A program made the position numbers and the translations under genes. Under the pieces are notes generated by a model that was not told where the DNA came from, made no database searches, and saw only the letters and a list, made by a program, of their open reading frames with translations. Shown here piece by piece: positions 1 to 8,216 of a DNA stretch of 64,000 nt. Origin of the DNA: Brevundimonas sp. G8 (GTDB taxonomy: Bacteria; Pseudomonadota; Alphaproteobacteria; Caulobacterales; Caulobacteraceae); contig NZ_LR732816.1 in NCBI RefSeq assembly GCF_902506205.1, positions 345,104-409,103 on the forward strand, read 5' to 3'. The first letter of the stretch is position 1, and each line of letters opens with the position of its first letter.

Positions 1-2
1 CG

Positions 3-308
3 AAACTGTTCGAGACGGTGGACGCCATCGCGGCCGACCTGCGTGACAACCCGGTCAGCGACGACGAGCTGAACCGCGCCCGTCGCCCGGCGGTCGAGCG
101 TATCCGCCGCAGTATGGCCGACAACGGCTATTGGCTGACCCAGTTGTCCCAGGCCCAGACTGACCCGGCGACCCTGGATCAGACCCGCAGCCAGGTCGCC
201 ACCCTGGAAGCCGTCACCGCCGCCGACCTTCAGGCCCTGGCCCGCCAGTATCTGAAGTCCGACGCCGCCTGGCGCGCCACCGTCACGGCACAAGCCGCGG
301 CTCAATAA
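3..308 (+). CDS. M16 family zinc peptidase, C-terminal end (5' partial)
   Basis: The reading frame is open from the left edge of the window and ends at TAA 306-308, so only about the last 101 residues are visible. The stretch with VSDDELNRARRP, then an Asn-Gly-Tyr-Trp segment and a C-terminal LEAVTAADLQALARQYL resembles the end of the inactive C-terminal half of M16 (pitrilysin-like) peptidases. The HXXEH zinc site would lie upstream and is not visible. M16 proteins degrade peptides in the periplasm or process exported polypeptides. Assignment rests on the C-terminal motif only. Confidence 0.7.
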   Translation, partial: KLFETVDAIAADLRDNPVSDDELNRARRPAVERIRRSMADNGYWLTQLSQAQTDPATLDQTRSQVATLEAVTAADLQALARQYLKSDAAWRATVTAQAAAQ

Positions 309-316
309 GCGCCCAA

Positions 317-348
317 GAAAAAGGCCCCGGTTCTTGCGAACCGGGGCC
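317..348 (-). terminator. Intrinsic terminator for the minus-strand gene
   Basis: A perfect 11-bp stem (323-333 with 338-348) has a TTGC loop. On the minus strand it is followed by a run of five T's (AAAAA on the plus strand at 318-322). It lies about 90 bp past the stop of the minus-strand gene at 438-1334 and also just after the plus-strand M16 stop, so it may act in both directions. The U-tract is on the minus strand. Confidence 0.8.
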
Positions 349-437
349 AGTCATCAGGATCGTCGACGGAGAGCCGACGGTCTTGCTATCTCACTTCCCG
401 CCTGATCGGCGGCTGAACGGACGTGTTTGGCTCCCGT

Positions 438-1334
438 TCAGAACACCCGGCCGCCGACGCCGCCGTCCAGGGTGATGACCCCGGTCAGCACGGTCGCGCT
501 CTCGACCTGTTCCTCGCGGTATTCGGTGTATTCCTCTTCGCGATACATCGTCAGGATCTTCACCCCGGCGCCGTAGCGACGCAGCAGCGACCGCTCGTTG
601 CAATCGCGCTCGGGCTTTTCGGGACGGCATTCCAGCCTGCCCTCCGGCCCGTACCACAGCGCCTCGTGCTTGCGGCAGGTCAGGGTCGTGCCGTGATCGA
701 AGCTGATGTCGCCGTTATAGTCCGCTATGGTCGCCTGCAGCCATGTGCCCGACAGGCAGCGATAAAGCTCGCCGTCGAACCCATCCGCGATCTCGCGATC
801 CGGCCGCACCTGCGAGGCGGGGTGCGGCACCTGGCGGTCGTCAATGCAGACGGCCTGGATGACGACGCGCTTCATCATGCTGCGGAAGGCGCTGTAGGGC
901 GTGCGGATGGTCTGGGCGACCATGCCCTCGACGGCCAGGCCCTGGATCGTGGTCGGATAGGGCTGATCGACGCTGACATAAGCCGCGCCGCCTCCCCCGC
1001 CATAGCTGCCCGAGAACCCGCCCGCCCGTGCGTTCAGATACGACCGCGCGCCCGAGTTGGCGTTCGCGCCCGCGTTTGCATTGGCGTTCGCGCCAAGGTT
1101 CACGTTCACATTGACGTTGGTGTTGATGTTGCCGTTCCAGTTTCCGCCGCCACCGGGACCGCAGTTTTCACCGCCGTTGCAGGGTGGCTGAGGCGGAGGC
1201 GGCGGCGGCTCGCACGAGGTGCAGGGCGGCGGCTCGCAGCCTCCATTGCACTGCGCCAAAGCCGCCCCGGCGCCCGCCGAGACGACGAGGCCGGCCGCCA
1301 GGCCCAGCATCCATTTCGTGATCCGCAGCCGCAT
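438..1334 (-). CDS. Secreted Cys/Pro- and Asn/Gly-rich protein of unknown function
   Basis: About 298 residues from the ATG at 1332-1334. I prefer this start to the longer frame (from 1466) because it begins with a clear signal peptide (MRLRITKWMLGLAAGLVV, cleavage after ALA) and has a GGGAG upstream. The mature N-terminus is Cys/Pro-rich (CNGGCEPPPCTSC, then a proline run and CNGGENC). A low-complexity tract of alternating Asn with Ala, Val or Gly follows, roughly residues 70-105. The C-terminal two thirds is ordinary sequence with several cysteines, including CIDDRQ and KPERDCNERS. Function is not recognisable; export to periplasm or outside is inferred from the leader. It is transcribed away from ileS and ends before a strong terminator. 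Confidence 0.7.
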   Translation of the reverse strand: MRLRITKWMLGLAAGLVVSAGAGAALAQCNGGCEPPPCTSCEPPPPPPQPPCNGGENCGPGGGGNWNGNINTNVNVNVNLGANANANAGANANSGARSYLNARAGGFSGSYGGGGGAAYVSVDQPYPTTIQGLAVEGMVAQTIRTPYSAFRSMMKRVVIQAVCIDDRQVPHPASQVRPDREIADGFDGELYRCLSGTWLQATIADYNGDISFDHGTTLTCRKHEALWYGPEGRLECRPEKPERDCNERSLLRRYGAGVKILTMYREEEYTEYREEQVESATVLTGVITLDGGVGGRVF

Positions 1335-1530
1335 CGGCGGGAACTCCCAAACGTAGATTTCGTGTCGACTGGGCAAGACGCCAGCCGATCCTGCATTCAC
1401 CAAAACGACAAAAGCCTTTCGTTTCCGTTGATGCGCCGCATCCTTCGGGATGGCGCAATGCCGCATCCGTCTGCTAGACCGCCCGCATAATGACCGTCCG
1501 CGTCTCCATTCGCCTGATTTCGATTAGCCG

Positions 1531-1574
1531 CCCGGCGTAGCGCCTCTGGGCCTCATGGCCCCGTGCACGCCGGG
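1531..1574 (+). promoter_or_regulatory. Stem-loop in the ileS leader
   Basis: Two nested inverted repeats: 8 bp outer (1531-1538 CCCGGCGT with 1567-1574 ACGCCGGG) and 5 bp inner (GGGCC 1548-1552, TCAT loop, GGCCC 1557-1561). It lies 80 bp before the ileS start. There is no T-run after it, so it is not a classical terminator. A structured leader or part of a small RNA is possible. The rest of the 1335-1653 gap shows nothing else I recognise. Confidence 0.4.
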
Positions 1575-1653
1575 ATCGACAGCCCTCAAGCAGCGCGAAG
1601 CGCGATAGGGCGAAGAACAGCGAACGTAACTCTAAAAGACTCCGAGACGACCC

Positions 1654-4563
1654 ATGGCCGACGCCCCTGAATCCACCGCCCGCGACTATCGCGACACCGT
1701 CTTCCTGCCCGAGACGCCCTTCCCCATGCGCGGCGGCCTGCCCCAGAAGGAGCCGGTCATCCTGGAACAGTGGGGCGACCTCTACGGAACGCTGCGCGCC
1801 CAGCGGCAGAAGCAGAACGCACCCCTCTACGTCCTGCACGACGGCCCGCCCTACGCCAACGGCGACATCCACATCGGCCATGCGCTGAACAAGACGCTGA
1901 AGGACTTCGTGGTCCGCAGCCGTTTCCTGCTGGGCTATGACGTCGACTACGTCCCCGGCTGGGACTGCCACGGCCTGCCGATCGAGTGGAAGATCGAGGA
2001 ACAGTTCCGCGCCAAGGGCCGCCGCAAGGACGAGGTCTCCAAGGACGAGTTCCGCGCCGCCTGCCGTGAATACGCCGGCAAATACATCGACCTTCAGCGC
2101 GACCAGTTCAAACGCCTGGGCATCACCGGCGACTTCGCCAACCGCTACGCCACCATGGACTTCACGTCCGAGGCGGCCATCGTCGCGGAGTTCCACAAGT
2201 TCAAGAACTCGGGCCAGCTCTATCGCGGCTCCAAGCCCGTCATGTGGTCGCCGGTCGAGCGCACCGCGCTTGCCGACGCCGAGATCGAATACCACGACCA
2301 TGTGTCGCCCACGATCTGGGTCAAGTTTCCGGTCACGGCCATGTCCGACGACCATCCCGACGACCTGCTGGCCTTCCGCTCCAGCACCCCGTCCATCGTC
2401 ATCTGGACCACAACGCCCTGGACCATCCCAGCCAACCGCGCCATCAGCTACGGCCCCGAGATCGCCTATGGCCTGTACGAGGTCACGGCCATGGAAGAGG
2501 GGCTTGAGTTCGCCCCCTGGGCCAAGCCGGGCGACCGCCTGATCCTGGCCGACAAACTGGCCGAGGACGTGTTCAAGGCCGCCAAGATCGCCGCCTGGAC
2601 CCGCGTCTACGACATCAATCCCTCGGGCCTGGAAACCGCCCACCCGCTGGCGGCGCTCGACAGCGGCTATGGCTTCTCCGTGCCCCTGCTGGCCGGCGAC
2701 CACGTCACCGACGACGCGGGCACGGGCTTCGTCCACACCGCGCCGGGCCACGGCGCCGACGACTTCGAGGTCTGGAAGGCCCATGGTCATCATGAGGTGC
2801 CGGACACGGTCGATCCCGACGGCGCCTATTATCCTGGCGTTCCCTTGTTCGCGGGCCTCAAGGTGCTGGAGACCGAAGGCAAGAAGACCGGCAAATTCGG
2901 CCCCGCCAACGGCGCGGTGATGGAAAAGCTGATCGAGGCCGGAAACCTTCTGGCGCGCGGCCGGATGGAACACTCCTATCCGCACTCGTGGCGCTCCAAG
3001 GCCCCGATCATCTTCCGCAACACGCCCCAGTGGTTCATCCGCATGGACGAGCCTTTGAAGTCGGGCGACACCCTGCGCGAGACAGGGTTGAAGGCCATCG
3101 ACGACACGGCCTTCCACCCCGCCGCCGGCAAGAACCGCATCCGCTCGATGGTCGAGGGCCGTCCCGACTGGCTGGTCAGCCGCCAGCGCGCCTGGGGCAC
3201 GCCGCTCGCCATGTTCATCGACAAACAGACCGGCCACCCCCTGCATGACCCCGAGGTCGACGCCCGGATCGTCACGGCCGTCGCCGAACACGGCGCCGAC
3301 ATCTGGTTCACCGCACCCGACGCCGATTTCCTGGGCGCCCACGACCCGGCCCGCTACGAAAAGGTCGAGGACATCCTCGACGTCTGGTTCGACTCCGGCT
3401 CGACCCACGCCTTCACCCTGGACCCGCGCCTGCCGGAAAACGGTTATACCGGCGACCGCCCGGCCCACTGGCCGGCCGACCTCTACCTGGAAGGCTCCGA
3501 CCAGCACCGCGGCTGGTTCCAGTCGTCGCTGCTGGAAGGTTGCGGCACCCGTGGCCGCGCCCCCTTCAAGGCGGTCCTGACCCACGGCTTCACCCTCGAC
3601 GAGAAGGGGGAGAAGATGTCCAAGTCCAAGGGCAACACCACCGATCCTCTGACCATCATCAAGGAGAGCGGCGCCGACATCCTGCGTCTGTGGGTGGCTC
3701 TGGTCGACTATTCCGAGGACCAGCGGATCGGCAAACAGATCCTCCAGACCACGGTCGACGCCTATCGCAAGCTTCGCAACACCGTCCGCTATCTGCTGGG
3801 CGCCCTGGCCGATTTCGACCAAGCCGAACGCCTGCCGCTGGACCAGATGCCGCCGCTGGAGCGGTTCATCCTGCACCGCCTGCACGAACTCGACGCCCAG
3901 GTCCGCACCGCCTACACTGAATACCGCTTCCAGGACGTCGTCCGTCCGGTGCTGGAGTTCTGCTCCAACGACCTGTCGGCCCTCTATTTCGACATCCGCA
4001 AGGACGCCCTCTACTGCGACCGCCCCGACAGCCTGCGCCGTCGCGCCGCCCGCACCGTGATGGACGAGGTCTTCCTGCGCCTCACCGCCTGGCTGGCCCC
4101 GCTGACGCCCTTCACGATGGAAGAAGCTTGGACGACGCGCTTCCCGGATGCGGGGACGAACTGCGCCCGGGTGATCCCGGAGACACCAGCGGAATGGAAC
4201 AACCCGGCCGAGGCCGCGCGTTGGGCCGCGATCAACACGGTCCTGGAAGTCGTCAATGAATCGCTGGAAGCCGCCCGTCGTGAGAAGCTGATCGGCGGCG
4301 CCCTCGACGCCTGGCCCACGGTCACCGCCCCGGCCTCGGCCTTCGCCCCGTTCGACGGCCTCGACGCCGCCGAGATTTTCCGCACCTCGGGCGCCGACCT
4401 GGTCGAAGGCGAGACCATCTCCGTCACGGTCGCCACCGCCGACCACCCCAAATGCGCCCGCTCCTGGCGCCGCGTCCCCGACGTCGGCTCCGACCCCGCC
4501 TATCCCGACCTATCGGCCCGCGACGCCGATGCGGTTCGGTATTGGGACCAGACGCACGGCTGA
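1654..4563 (+). CDS. ileS: Isoleucyl-tRNA synthetase
   Basis: 969 residues, close to the usual length of bacterial IleS. It charges tRNA-Ile with isoleucine in the cytoplasm and has an editing domain against valine. The class I signatures are visible: a HIGH-type motif (DIHIGHALNKT, about residue 70) and KMSKS (GEKMSKSKGNT, about residue 652). The editing-domain region and the WFQSSLLEG segment before KMSKS are also present. The C-terminal zinc-finger region is reduced: only KCARSW remains where E. coli has a four-cysteine finger, so this enzyme probably lacks that zinc. In many Proteobacteria ribF-ileS-lspA are adjacent; here ribF is 8 kb away and no lspA follows. Confidence 0.97.
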   Translation: MADAPESTARDYRDTVFLPETPFPMRGGLPQKEPVILEQWGDLYGTLRAQRQKQNAPLYVLHDGPPYANGDIHIGHALNKTLKDFVVRSRFLLGYDVDYVPGWDCHGLPIEWKIEEQFRAKGRRKDEVSKDEFRAACREYAGKYIDLQRDQFKRLGITGDFANRYATMDFTSEAAIVAEFHKFKNSGQLYRGSKPVMWSPVERTALADAEIEYHDHVSPTIWVKFPVTAMSDDHPDDLLAFRSSTPSIVIWTTTPWTIPANRAISYGPEIAYGLYEVTAMEEGLEFAPWAKPGDRLILADKLAEDVFKAAKIAAWTRVYDINPSGLETAHPLAALDSGYGFSVPLLAGDHVTDDAGTGFVHTAPGHGADDFEVWKAHGHHEVPDTVDPDGAYYPGVPLFAGLKVLETEGKKTGKFGPANGAVMEKLIEAGNLLARGRMEHSYPHSWRSKAPIIFRNTPQWFIRMDEPLKSGDTLRETGLKAIDDTAFHPAAGKNRIRSMVEGRPDWLVSRQRAWGTPLAMFIDKQTGHPLHDPEVDARIVTAVAEHGADIWFTAPDADFLGAHDPARYEKVEDILDVWFDSGSTHAFTLDPRLPENGYTGDRPAHWPADLYLEGSDQHRGWFQSSLLEGCGTRGRAPFKAVLTHGFTLDEKGEKMSKSKGNTTDPLTIIKESGADILRLWVALVDYSEDQRIGKQILQTTVDAYRKLRNTVRYLLGALADFDQAERLPLDQMPPLERFILHRLHELDAQVRTAYTEYRFQDVVRPVLEFCSNDLSALYFDIRKDALYCDRPDSLRRRAARTVMDEVFLRLTAWLAPLTPFTMEEAWTTRFPDAGTNCARVIPETPAEWNNPAEAARWAAINTVLEVVNESLEAARREKLIGGALDAWPTVTAPASAFAPFDGLDAAEIFRTSGADLVEGETISVTVATADHPKCARSWRRVPDVGSDPAYPDLSARDADAVRYWDQTHG

Positions 4564-4573
4564 CCACAACAAC

Positions 4574-4719
4574 GTCTCCTCCCCACTTGTGGGGAGGAGG
4601 ACCGCGAAGCGGTGGAGGGGCTCTCGAAGTCCCACAGGCGGCTGCGATGCGGTGAAGAACCCCTCCGTCACGGCGCTGAAGAAGCGCCGCGCCACCTCCC
4701 CACAAAAGGGGGAGGAGAC
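4574..4719 (+). repeat. Dispersed structured repeat, copy 1
   Basis: A 146-bp element starting GTCTCCTCCCC and ending GGGGGAGGAGAC. It contains ACCGCGAAGCGGTGGAGGGG near one end and CGTCACGGCGC...GCGCCGCGCCACCTCCCC near the other. Copy 2 at 11295-11441 is the same element in reverse orientation. Both copies start about 11 bp after a stop codon (ileS and tipF). Internal inverted repeats suggest a folded RNA or DNA element, possibly a terminator. Confidence 0.8.
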
Positions 4720-5294
4720 GATGCTCAGCCATCACAATGACGCTGGTCCATTCGCAGCGAATCCAATCGCTTGCCGAATTATGTCCCCCTTCTCCTGCCC
4801 ACGGTGTCAAACCGCCGCATAATACACCCGTCCCGTCGCATGGAGGGCTCGCTTGGCCTGCGACCTTGCGGCGGCGGGAGCGGATGGAACGGGAGCGGGT
4901 CTGAAACGGCTCGCGCTGACATCGACTCATGGAGCGGTGTCGAAGGGTCGAGGGGGATACTCGATCGCACTCGGGACGGGGTTTCGCAGACCCCGCCGAC
5001 CCGTCGCAGGCTTATGGGGTTAGGCGATAAGACCGCCACCGCTCGACGCCCCGAGCTTGCAGGCCAACCAACCGCGCGGAGCGTCATACCCTTCGTCGAA
5101 ACGGTACTTACAAACTCACACTCCGGGCGAAGGCCCGGCGCTCCGCCCAGCCCTCCATAAACTTCGCAGCGAAAGCGCGAAGACGAAGCCGTTTTCCGTC
5201 CCGCGCGACACTGCGTCATCTTGTCAAACGCACCCCAGCGCCCCAACTGCAAAGCCTAGCCAAAATCACACCTTCGCTCGCGACAGGAGCCCTG
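4720..5294 (+). other. 575-bp gap between ileS repeat and antiporter gene
   Basis: No convincing reading frame in either strand. I see small hairpins only: CGGGGTTT/GACCCCG near 4977-4997, CCGGGCGAAGGCCCGG near 5123-5138 and CTTCGC...GCGAAG near 5162-5182. I looked for tmRNA, RNase P RNA and SRP RNA signatures and did not find them. An AGGAG ribosome site at 5285-5289 belongs to the next gene. Confidence 0.5.
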
Positions 5295-6548
5295 ATGCCG
5301 CATGCCGACAGCCTGATCCTCACCCTGGTCGGGGGCTTCGTCCTCGCCTTCGTGTTCGGCATGCTGGCGCATCGGCTGAAACTGTCGCCCCTGGTCGGCT
5401 ATCTGGTCGCCGGGGTCGTCGTCGGCCCCTATACGGGCGGCTTCGTCGCCGACACCGAACTGGCGCCGCAGTTGGCCGAGATTGGCGTCATCCTGCTGAT
5501 GTTCGGCGTCGGCCTGCACTTCTCGCCCAAGGATCTGATGCAGGTCCGCAAGGTCGCCATCCCCGGCGCCCTGGTTCAGATCGCCGTCGCCACCGTGCTG
5601 GGCTGGGGTCTGGGCCGGTTCGTGCTGGGCCAGGGCGATGTCGAGGCCCTGCTGATGGGCTTCGCCCTGTCCGTCGCCTCCACCGTCGTCCTGCTGCGGG
5701 CGCTGGAGGAGCGCAAACAGGTCAAGGGCGAGATCGGCCGCATCGCCGTCGGCTGGCTGATCGTCGAGGATCTGGTCATCGTCATCGCCCTGGTCATGCT
5801 GCCCATGATCCTGGTCCCGCCCGGAACCCAGACGGACTTCGCAGCCCTGGGGACCGACGTCGGTCTGACCCTGCTCAAGGTCGTGCTGTTCGTGGTCGGC
5901 ATGCTGGTCGTCGGCGGCAAGGTCATTCCCTGGCTGCTGATCCGCATCGCCCACACCAAGTCGCGCGAGCTCTTCACCCTGGGCGTTCTGGCCATCGCCC
6001 TGGGCATCGCCTGGCTGGCCTATTTCCTGTTCCACTCGTTCGCCCTCGGCGCCTTCCTGGCCGGCCTGGTGATGAACGCCTCGCCCCTGGGTCACAATGC
6101 GGCCGAGCGGTCCCTGCCGCTGCGCGACGCCTTCGCCGTGCTGTTCTTCGTCTCGGTCGGCATGCTGTTCGACCCGATGATCGTGGTGCGCCAGCCCTGG
6201 GCCGTCCTGGGCGTGCTGGGCATCGTCATCGTCGGCAAGTCGGTCGCCGCCCTGGTCATCACCAAGACCTTCAAACTGGACCGCCCCACCGGCTTCACCG
6301 TCGCGGCGTCCCTGGCCCAGATCGGCGAGTTCTCCTTCATTCTGGCCGCGCTCGGCGTGTCCCTGGGCGCCATGAGCCGCGAGACCCACGACCTGATCCT
6401 GGCCGCCGCCCTGCTGTCGATCTCGTTGAACCCGTTCGTCTTCCTGTTCACCGACCGGATGGGCGGAAAGCCCAAGCCGCCCCCGGCCAGCGCGACCCGC
6501 CCGCCTGCCGCCGACGGTCCGATCACGGATGCGGTAGCCACGACCTGA
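5295..6548 (+). CDS. CPA2-family cation:proton antiporter, membrane domain only
   Basis: 417 residues, hydrophobic almost throughout (about 12 membrane segments). It starts at an ATG with AGGAG 5 nt upstream. The sequences LSPLVGYLVAGVVVGPYTGG, IGVILLMFGVGLHF and LSVASTVVLLRALEER are typical of the KefB/YbaL branch of monovalent cation:proton antiporters in the inner membrane. Family members of this type usually carry a C-terminal TrkA-N/RCK domain that senses NAD(H). Here the protein stops about 25 residues after the last membrane segment, so the regulatory domain is absent or supplied by another protein. Substrate (K+ or Na+) cannot be told. Confidence 0.88.
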   Translation: MPHADSLILTLVGGFVLAFVFGMLAHRLKLSPLVGYLVAGVVVGPYTGGFVADTELAPQLAEIGVILLMFGVGLHFSPKDLMQVRKVAIPGALVQIAVATVLGWGLGRFVLGQGDVEALLMGFALSVASTVVLLRALEERKQVKGEIGRIAVGWLIVEDLVIVIALVMLPMILVPPGTQTDFAALGTDVGLTLLKVVLFVVGMLVVGGKVIPWLLIRIAHTKSRELFTLGVLAIALGIAWLAYFLFHSFALGAFLAGLVMNASPLGHNAAERSLPLRDAFAVLFFVSVGMLFDPMIVVRQPWAVLGVLGIVIVGKSVAALVITKTFKLDRPTGFTVAASLAQIGEFSFILAALGVSLGAMSRETHDLILAAALLSISLNPFVFLFTDRMGGKPKPPPASATRPPAADGPITDAVATT

Positions 6549-6588
6549 ACCCCTTTTCGCACCGCGCGACGCCCGCTATCGTCCGATC

Positions 6589-6789
6589 ATGGACATGACC
6601 GCAGCAGACCAGGCCGTTCTTCACTATGGCGACGGCGAGTTCGCGGTGCTGAAGCCCGGCCGCTTCGTGCGCTGCGCCGTGACGGACAAGCCGATCCCGC
6701 TGGAGATCCTCCGCTACTGGAGCCCGACGCGCCAGCAGCCCTATTTCGGACCCGCCGAATTCATCGCGGCCCAGAAAGCCGCGACATGA
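6589..6789 (+). CDS. DUF2093 family small protein
   Basis: 66 residues. The pattern YGDGEFAVLKPGRFVRCAV...IPLEILRYWS matches the short DUF2093 family of Alphaproteobacteria, whose function is unknown. It overlaps the next gene by 4 nt (ATGA), so translation is probably coupled to the M23 peptidase. Two spaced residues (C at RCAV and the YWS motif) are the conserved core. Confidence 0.85.
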   Translation: MDMTAADQAVLHYGDGEFAVLKPGRFVRCAVTDKPIPLEILRYWSPTRQQPYFGPAEFIAAQKAAT

Positions 6790-7643
6790 CCCCGTCGCGC
6801 CGCGCCCTGCTGACCGGCGCGGGCGCCAGCCTGATCGCCGCACCGCTGGCGGCCCAAGATCGAAACGCTCTTCCGCTGGCCCTGAACGGGGCTTGGCGCC
6901 AGGGCGGCTACGCCCTGGGTCGCACCACGCCGCGCGCCCTGATCTTCGTCGATGGCGAGGCGCTGACCACCGCCTCGGCCGCCGGCCTGTTCGTCATCGG
7001 CTTCGACCGCGACGCCGCCTCCAGCGTCCAGATCGAGGCCCGCGCCGACGATCGCTCGGCTCGCCGTACCCTCGACATCGCCCCCTACGCCTTCCCCTCG
7101 ACCAGCGTGAACGGCCTGCCGCCCTCGACCGTCGAGCCCAGCGACCCCGCCCTGCTGGCCCGCATCCAGCGCGAGATCGCCCTCAAGACCGAGGGCTTCG
7201 CCAGCCGCATCGACGCCGACGACTTCAAGTCCGGCTTCATCTGGCCGCTGGAGAGCTACCGCGTCTCCAGCGCCTGGGGCGCCCAGCGCATCCTGAACGG
7301 CACGCCCGCCCGCCCTCACTACGGCATCGATCTCGCCGCCCCCCAGGGCAGCGTGATCCGCGCCCCCGCCGACGGCCGCATCGCCTTCGTGCGACCGAAC
7401 ATGCATTTCGAAGGCGGCCTGACCCTGATCGACCACGGCCAGGGCCTGATCACCTGCTATCTGCACCAGTCCCGCCTGGACGTGGAACAGGGCCAGCGCG
7501 TGCGACGCGGCGATCCGCTGGGCCGCGTCGGCATGACCGGCCGCGCCACCGGCCCGCACCTGTGCTGGCGCATGAAGTGGCGCGACCGCAATCTGGACCC
7601 GTCGCTGATGGTCGGCGCCTTCGCGCCGCAAACGCTGGCTTGA
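6786..7643 (+). CDS. M23 family (LytM-type) peptidase, exported
   Basis: 285 residues. The N-terminus carries a twin-arginine-like leader (PSRRALLTGAGASLIAAPLAA), suggesting periplasmic location. The C-terminal LytM domain has HYGID (H178, D182), the YLH histidine (H227) and GPHLCW (H258, C260). In canonical M23 enzymes the last motif is HXH, with the second His binding zinc; here it is Cys at 260. I believe HLCW recurs in alphaproteobacterial relatives, so Cys may serve as a ligand. If active it would cut peptidoglycan cross-bridges; otherwise it may activate an amidase. Coupled to the DUF2093 gene by a 4-nt overlap. Confidence 0.88.
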   Translation: MTPSRRALLTGAGASLIAAPLAAQDRNALPLALNGAWRQGGYALGRTTPRALIFVDGEALTTASAAGLFVIGFDRDAASSVQIEARADDRSARRTLDIAPYAFPSTSVNGLPPSTVEPSDPALLARIQREIALKTEGFASRIDADDFKSGFIWPLESYRVSSAWGAQRILNGTPARPHYGIDLAAPQGSVIRAPADGRIAFVRPNMHFEGGLTLIDHGQGLITCYLHQSRLDVEQGQRVRRGDPLGRVGMTGRATGPHLCWRMKWRDRNLDPSLMVGAFAPQTLA

Positions 7644-7709
7644 TCAATGGCTACGCTTGCGGGACTAGGTATAGCCCCTTAGCGTCCGGTCGCCATTCGT
7701 CGGGGACCG

Positions 7710-8216
7710 ATGTCTTCTCTCAGATCGCTGAACGTCCTGCTCGTGGACGACAATCAGAACATGCGCGCCATCGCCGCCGCCGTGCTGCACTCGGCCGATA
7801 TCCGCAACGTCCATGAGGCGGCCGAGGGCGCGACCGCCTTCGACCTGCTGCGACGCTGCCCCATCGACCTGGCCATCGTCGATTTCAACATGTTCCCGCT
7901 GGACGGGGTCGAGTTCACCCGCCTGGTCCGCACCAGCCCCGACAGCCCCAATATCTTCCTGCCGATCATCATGATGACCGGCCATTCCGAGCGCAGCCGC
8001 GTCTATGAGGCCCGCGACGCCGGGGTGACCGAGTTCATCGTCAAACCCCTCACCGCCAAGGCCGTGCTGGACCGGATCAACGCCGTCATCATGCGGCCCC
8101 GCGCCTTCATCAAGACCGACGACTACGTGGGCCCCTGTCGCCGGCGCCGCGAGACGCCGGACTATTCCGGCCCGTTCCGCCGCGCGTCGGACGCCTCGCG
8201 CTCCAACGCCGCATAG
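7710..8216 (+). CDS. Single-domain response regulator
   Basis: 168 residues. The receiver domain (about residues 8-125) has the acidic pair D13/D14, phospho-acceptor D58 in IVDFNM, T90 in MMTGH and K112 in FIVKP, so phosphorylation chemistry is intact. There is no output domain. The C-terminal tail (RPRAFIKTDDYVGPCRRRR) is a basic extension common in this alphaproteobacterial CheY-like family. The partner kinase is not in the window. Its last 55 bp overlap the convergent acyltransferase gene on the other strand. Confidence 0.9.
   Translation: MSSLRSLNVLLVDDNQNMRAIAAAVLHSADIRNVHEAAEGATAFDLLRRCPIDLAIVDFNMFPLDGVEFTRLVRTSPDSPNIFLPIIMMTGHSERSRVYEARDAGVTEFIVKPLTAKAVLDRINAVIMRPRAFIKTDDYVGPCRRRRETPDYSGPFRRASDASRSNAA

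Noticed and set aside
1474..4446. 990-residue minus-strand frame opposite ileS
   Set aside because: It mirrors ileS codons on the other strand and has Gly/Val/Asp-rich composition with no domain; high GC produces such shadows.
4840..5060. Possible housekeeping RNA (tmRNA, RNase P RNA, 6S or SRP RNA) after ileS
   Set aside because: None of the conserved signatures or a tmRNA tag reading frame was found; only small hairpins are visible.
5057..6598. 513-residue plus-strand frame overlapping the antiporter gene
   Set aside because: Arg/Pro-rich out-of-frame reading; the antiporter frame has clear membrane segments and a ribosome site.
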